NCBI RefSeq assembly: GCF_016065055.1
Contig: NZ_CP065856.1
Coordinates: 1,363,836 to 1,427,835 of the forward strand
DNA: 64,000 nt
Direction of reading: 5' to 3'
Source of the DNA: Halosimplex litoreum
Lineage (GTDB): Archaea; Halobacteriota; Halobacteria; Halobacteriales; Haloarculaceae
This document shows positions 62,038 to 64,000 of the stretch, one piece after another. The notes beneath the pieces were generated by a model. The model saw only the letters and a list, made by a program, of their open reading frames with translations, had not been told where the DNA came from and did not search any database. A program made the position numbers and the translations under genes. Position 1 is the first letter of the stretch, and each line of letters begins with the position of its first letter.

Positions 62038-62912
62038 TGAGCTCTGAGACAAGCTACGAGTCACGGACGGTCGATTCCGATCGGGATACGAAACGGGAGG
62101 TACCACAGACACATCACGAACGAGACCGTGCCAGGGCCGGTAGCGCGAGTCTGCTGACGGTCGGCTATCGGGGCGGAGCGGTGCTACTGTTCGTGATAGC
62201 GGTCGTTTCCGGAGGGGCCGCGTCGTTCTATCCCTCCGCTTCGGATGTGCTCGCTGCGCTCGCGGGAGTCGGGGTGGTCGGGGCGGTCCTCTGTATGGTG
62301 CTTTCGAGCGGTGTTCGCCACCCCGTCGAAGTGAGCCAGAGCCTCTACGAGGCGACCGCCGACAACAGGGCCGCGATCGTGGATCACTTCGCCGTGACCG
62401 GTCATCGGACGTACGTTCCGACGGGCGAGCGTCCGGTCGACGCGCGGTTCTACGTCGGCGGGGCGATGGACCAGCCCGTCCCGCCCGCCGAGAACCTCGA
62501 CTCGGTGGTCGTCGACTCCGACCGCCGCCAGGCGCTGTCGCTCGTTCCGACCGGTCGCGGCCTGGTTCGCGACTTCGAACCGTCGGTCGCGGATCTCCCC
62601 GAGGAAGACAGAGCGGTCGTACAGGCGCTGCTCGAAGGCGTCACGGATTACTACGAGCTCGCGGAATCGACGGGGCTCGAACGGATCGCCGACCTTGACG
62701 TCGCGGAACGGAGGCGAGTCACGGTCCGGGTTCGGGGAGCGACGGTCGGCGACCTCGGTAGACTCGATCACCCTATCCAGTCGTTCATCGGAGTCGGCCT
62801 GGCGGTCGCGACGGGGGGGCCGGTCGAATCCGAATCGACCGTGAAGGAGGGGACGGCCTACCTGTCCTTCGAGTGGAACACGAACGGCGACGCGTCGAGA
62901 GCGACAGAATGA
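62037..62912 (+). CDS. Membrane-anchored haloarchaeal protein of unknown function
   Basis: 291 residues. A charged N-terminus (about 35 residues) precedes two hydrophobic segments, GGAVLLFVIAVVSGGAASF and VLAALAGVGVVGAVLCMVL, with a short outer turn; the remaining ~190 residues are cytoplasmic and alpha/beta in look (RTYVPTGERPVDARFYVGG; RRVTVRVRGATVGDLG). Its stop overlaps the asparagine-synthase start as ATGA. The layout recurs in haloarchaeal glycan loci from memory; no function known. Confidence 0.72.
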   Translation: MSSETSYESRTVDSDRDTKREVPQTHHERDRARAGSASLLTVGYRGGAVLLFVIAVVSGGAASFYPSASDVLAALAGVGVVGAVLCMVLSSGVRHPVEVSQSLYEATADNRAAIVDHFAVTGHRTYVPTGERPVDARFYVGGAMDQPVPPAENLDSVVVDSDRRQALSLVPTGRGLVRDFEPSVADLPEEDRAVVQALLEGVTDYYELAESTGLERIADLDVAERRRVTVRVRGATVGDLGRLDHPIQSFIGVGLAVATGGPVESESTVKEGTAYLSFEWNTNGDASRATE

Positions 62913-64000
62913 GCGGGATCGTCGCGCTCTTGGATCGCGGCCGTGGCGGTGTCGATCCCGACCTGAAGGCGATGCACGAACGCATCGACCATCGGGGCCC
63001 CGACGGGGAGGGAATCTGGTGTGATGGTCCCGTCGGGCTAGGCCACCAGCAGCTCCGTTCGACGCCGGAGGCCGAACACGACGACCAGCCGTGTCGTGAC
63101 GGCGCGGTCGTCGTCACCGGCGATATCCGTCTCGACAACAGAGCGACCTTGCTGGACGCGCTCGACGTCGCGAACGGCGGGAAACCGATTCCCGATAGCC
63201 GGCTGGTGCTCGCGGCGTATCGGCGGTGGGGCGAGGCGTGTCCGGACCATCTCGTCGGGTCGTTCGCGTTCGCCCTGTGGGACTCGGCGGCCGGGCGCCT
63301 GTTGTGCGCCAGGGACTGCTTCGGCGTCAAGCCGCTGTACTATCACTCCAGCCCCGATACCTTCGCGGTCGGCTCGGAGGCGAAGGCACTCCTCGCACTC
63401 CCCGACGTCGACCGAACCCTCGACGAGCGGAAGGTCGGCGACCTCCTCACTGGAACGTTCGAGGACAAAGAGCGGACGTACTACCGCGATATCCGCCGAC
63501 TTCCGCCGGCTCACGCGATCAGTGTTCGCAGCGACGGTAGCCGGCTGTGGCAGTACTGGGACCTCGACCCGACCGACAGCGTCACTCTCGGGTCGGACGC
63601 CGCCTACGAACGGCGGTTCCGGGAGCTGTTCGAGCAGGCCGTCCGCTGTCGACTCCGAACCGACGGAACCGTTGGAACCGCGCTGAGTGGGGGGCTCGAT
63701 TCGTCGTCGATCACGGTCGTAGCCCGTGACCTGCTGTCGTCGGCGGATCCGCTTCTGACCTTCTCGAACGTGTACGACGACGCTCCGACGAGCGACGAGC
63801 GGGAGTTCGTCGAACGGGTGACCGAGCGCGCTGGGATCGACTCACGGTACGTGTTCATGGACGAGGTCGGGATGCTCGACGACCGTGAGTCGATGGGTTG
63901 GCACTACGACCAGCCCCCCCACGATACGATGCACCACGCGATCTGGGAGCGGATGAAGCGTGCGGACGAAGCGGGCGTGAACGTCGTCCTGGAAGGCGCC
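62909..64000 (+). CDS. Asparagine synthase (glutamine-hydrolysing)-like protein, C-terminus cut by window edge
   Basis: 364 residues visible of probably about 600. The glutaminase domain shows MSGIVALLDRGRGGVD, IDHRGPDGEGIW, VVTGDIRLDNRATLLD and LVGSFAFALWDSAAGRLLCA then RDCFGVKPLYY; the synthetase P-loop is TALSGGLDSSSITVVAR near residue 256. The normal catalytic Cys2 of the Ntn-type glutaminase is Ser here, so glutamine hydrolysis is doubtful. Related enzymes in glycan islands amidate uronic acids or are of unknown use. ATGA-coupled to the gene before it. Confidence 0.9.
   Translation, partial: MSGIVALLDRGRGGVDPDLKAMHERIDHRGPDGEGIWCDGPVGLGHQQLRSTPEAEHDDQPCRDGAVVVTGDIRLDNRATLLDALDVANGGKPIPDSRLVLAAYRRWGEACPDHLVGSFAFALWDSAAGRLLCARDCFGVKPLYYHSSPDTFAVGSEAKALLALPDVDRTLDERKVGDLLTGTFEDKERTYYRDIRRLPPAHAISVRSDGSRLWQYWDLDPTDSVTLGSDAAYERRFRELFEQAVRCRLRTDGTVGTALSGGLDSSSITVVARDLLSSADPLLTFSNVYDDAPTSDEREFVERVTERAGIDSRYVFMDEVGMLDDRESMGWHYDQPPHDTMHHAIWERMKRADEAGVNVVLEGA

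Overview
The window reads as chromosome of a halophilic archaeon (class Halobacteria, quite possibly Haloarculaceae-like, genus not determinable by eye). Supporting signs are high GC with strongly acidic proteins, Tat lipoproteins with a twin-arginine followed by an L-A-G-C lipobox, archaeosine enzymes (TgtA, ArcS), ribosomal protein S6e, TATA-like boxes about 25-30 bases before start codons, and DtxR-type iron boxes. I place about 66 protein genes, including several under 60 codons. I see no rRNA, tRNA or CRISPR array.

Left part (1-32,600) is ordinary core chromosome. At 1-3,860 lies an iron-uptake operon on the minus strand: two substrate-binding lipoproteins, a flavin oxidoreductase and the start of a FecCD permease, with three iron-box palindromes. 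Then come an M29 aminopeptidase, a Gfo/Idh/MocA oxidoreductase, a dUTPase-like protein, S6e, a PiT phosphate transporter, haloarchaeal conserved proteins, CstA, a Get3/ArsA-type ATPase, TgtA, a VapBC-like pair, two Nudix hydrolases, a PQQ-type propeller lipoprotein, Upp, a TrkA protein flanked by two stand-alone Lrp ligand-binding domains, an E1-alpha dehydrogenase, thymidylate kinase and ArcS. Two copies of a dispersed non-coding repeat (6,364-6,611 and, inverted, 18,911-19,262) share a 50-base stem-loop whose outer stem differs by paired compensating changes.

Right part (32,590-64,000) is a surface-polysaccharide / protein-glycosylation island. It starts with a UDP-sugar dehydrogenase (AglM-like), then a gene-poor 2.7-kb stretch, a wHTH regulator, a polytopic DUF457-type protein, a GT2 transferase coupled to two microproteins, a GalE-type epimerase, a DUF1616 protein, a sugar-locus nucleotidyltransferase, a tail-spike-like protein, a Wzx-type flippase, four further glycosyltransferases, a large GT-C-like membrane protein, five alkaline-phosphatase-superfamily proteins and an asparagine-synthase homologue truncated by the window end. 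A plausible logic is activated sugars (AglM, epimerase), assembly by GT2/GT4/GT-A enzymes on a lipid carrier, flipping by the Wzx protein, and decoration or removal of sulfate/phosphate groups by the AP-superfamily enzymes.

The most unusual signals are: (i) a C-terminal L-G-Y module shared by four AP-superfamily proteins and by a 70-residue RHH-like protein encoded immediately before the one AP protein that lacks the module; (ii) the covarying stem-loop in the dispersed repeat; (iii) a low-GC block (about 47.9-51.1 kb) whose edges fall inside genes and which holds an IS6-type transposase remnant; (iv) an asparagine synthase with Ser in place of the glutaminase Cys.
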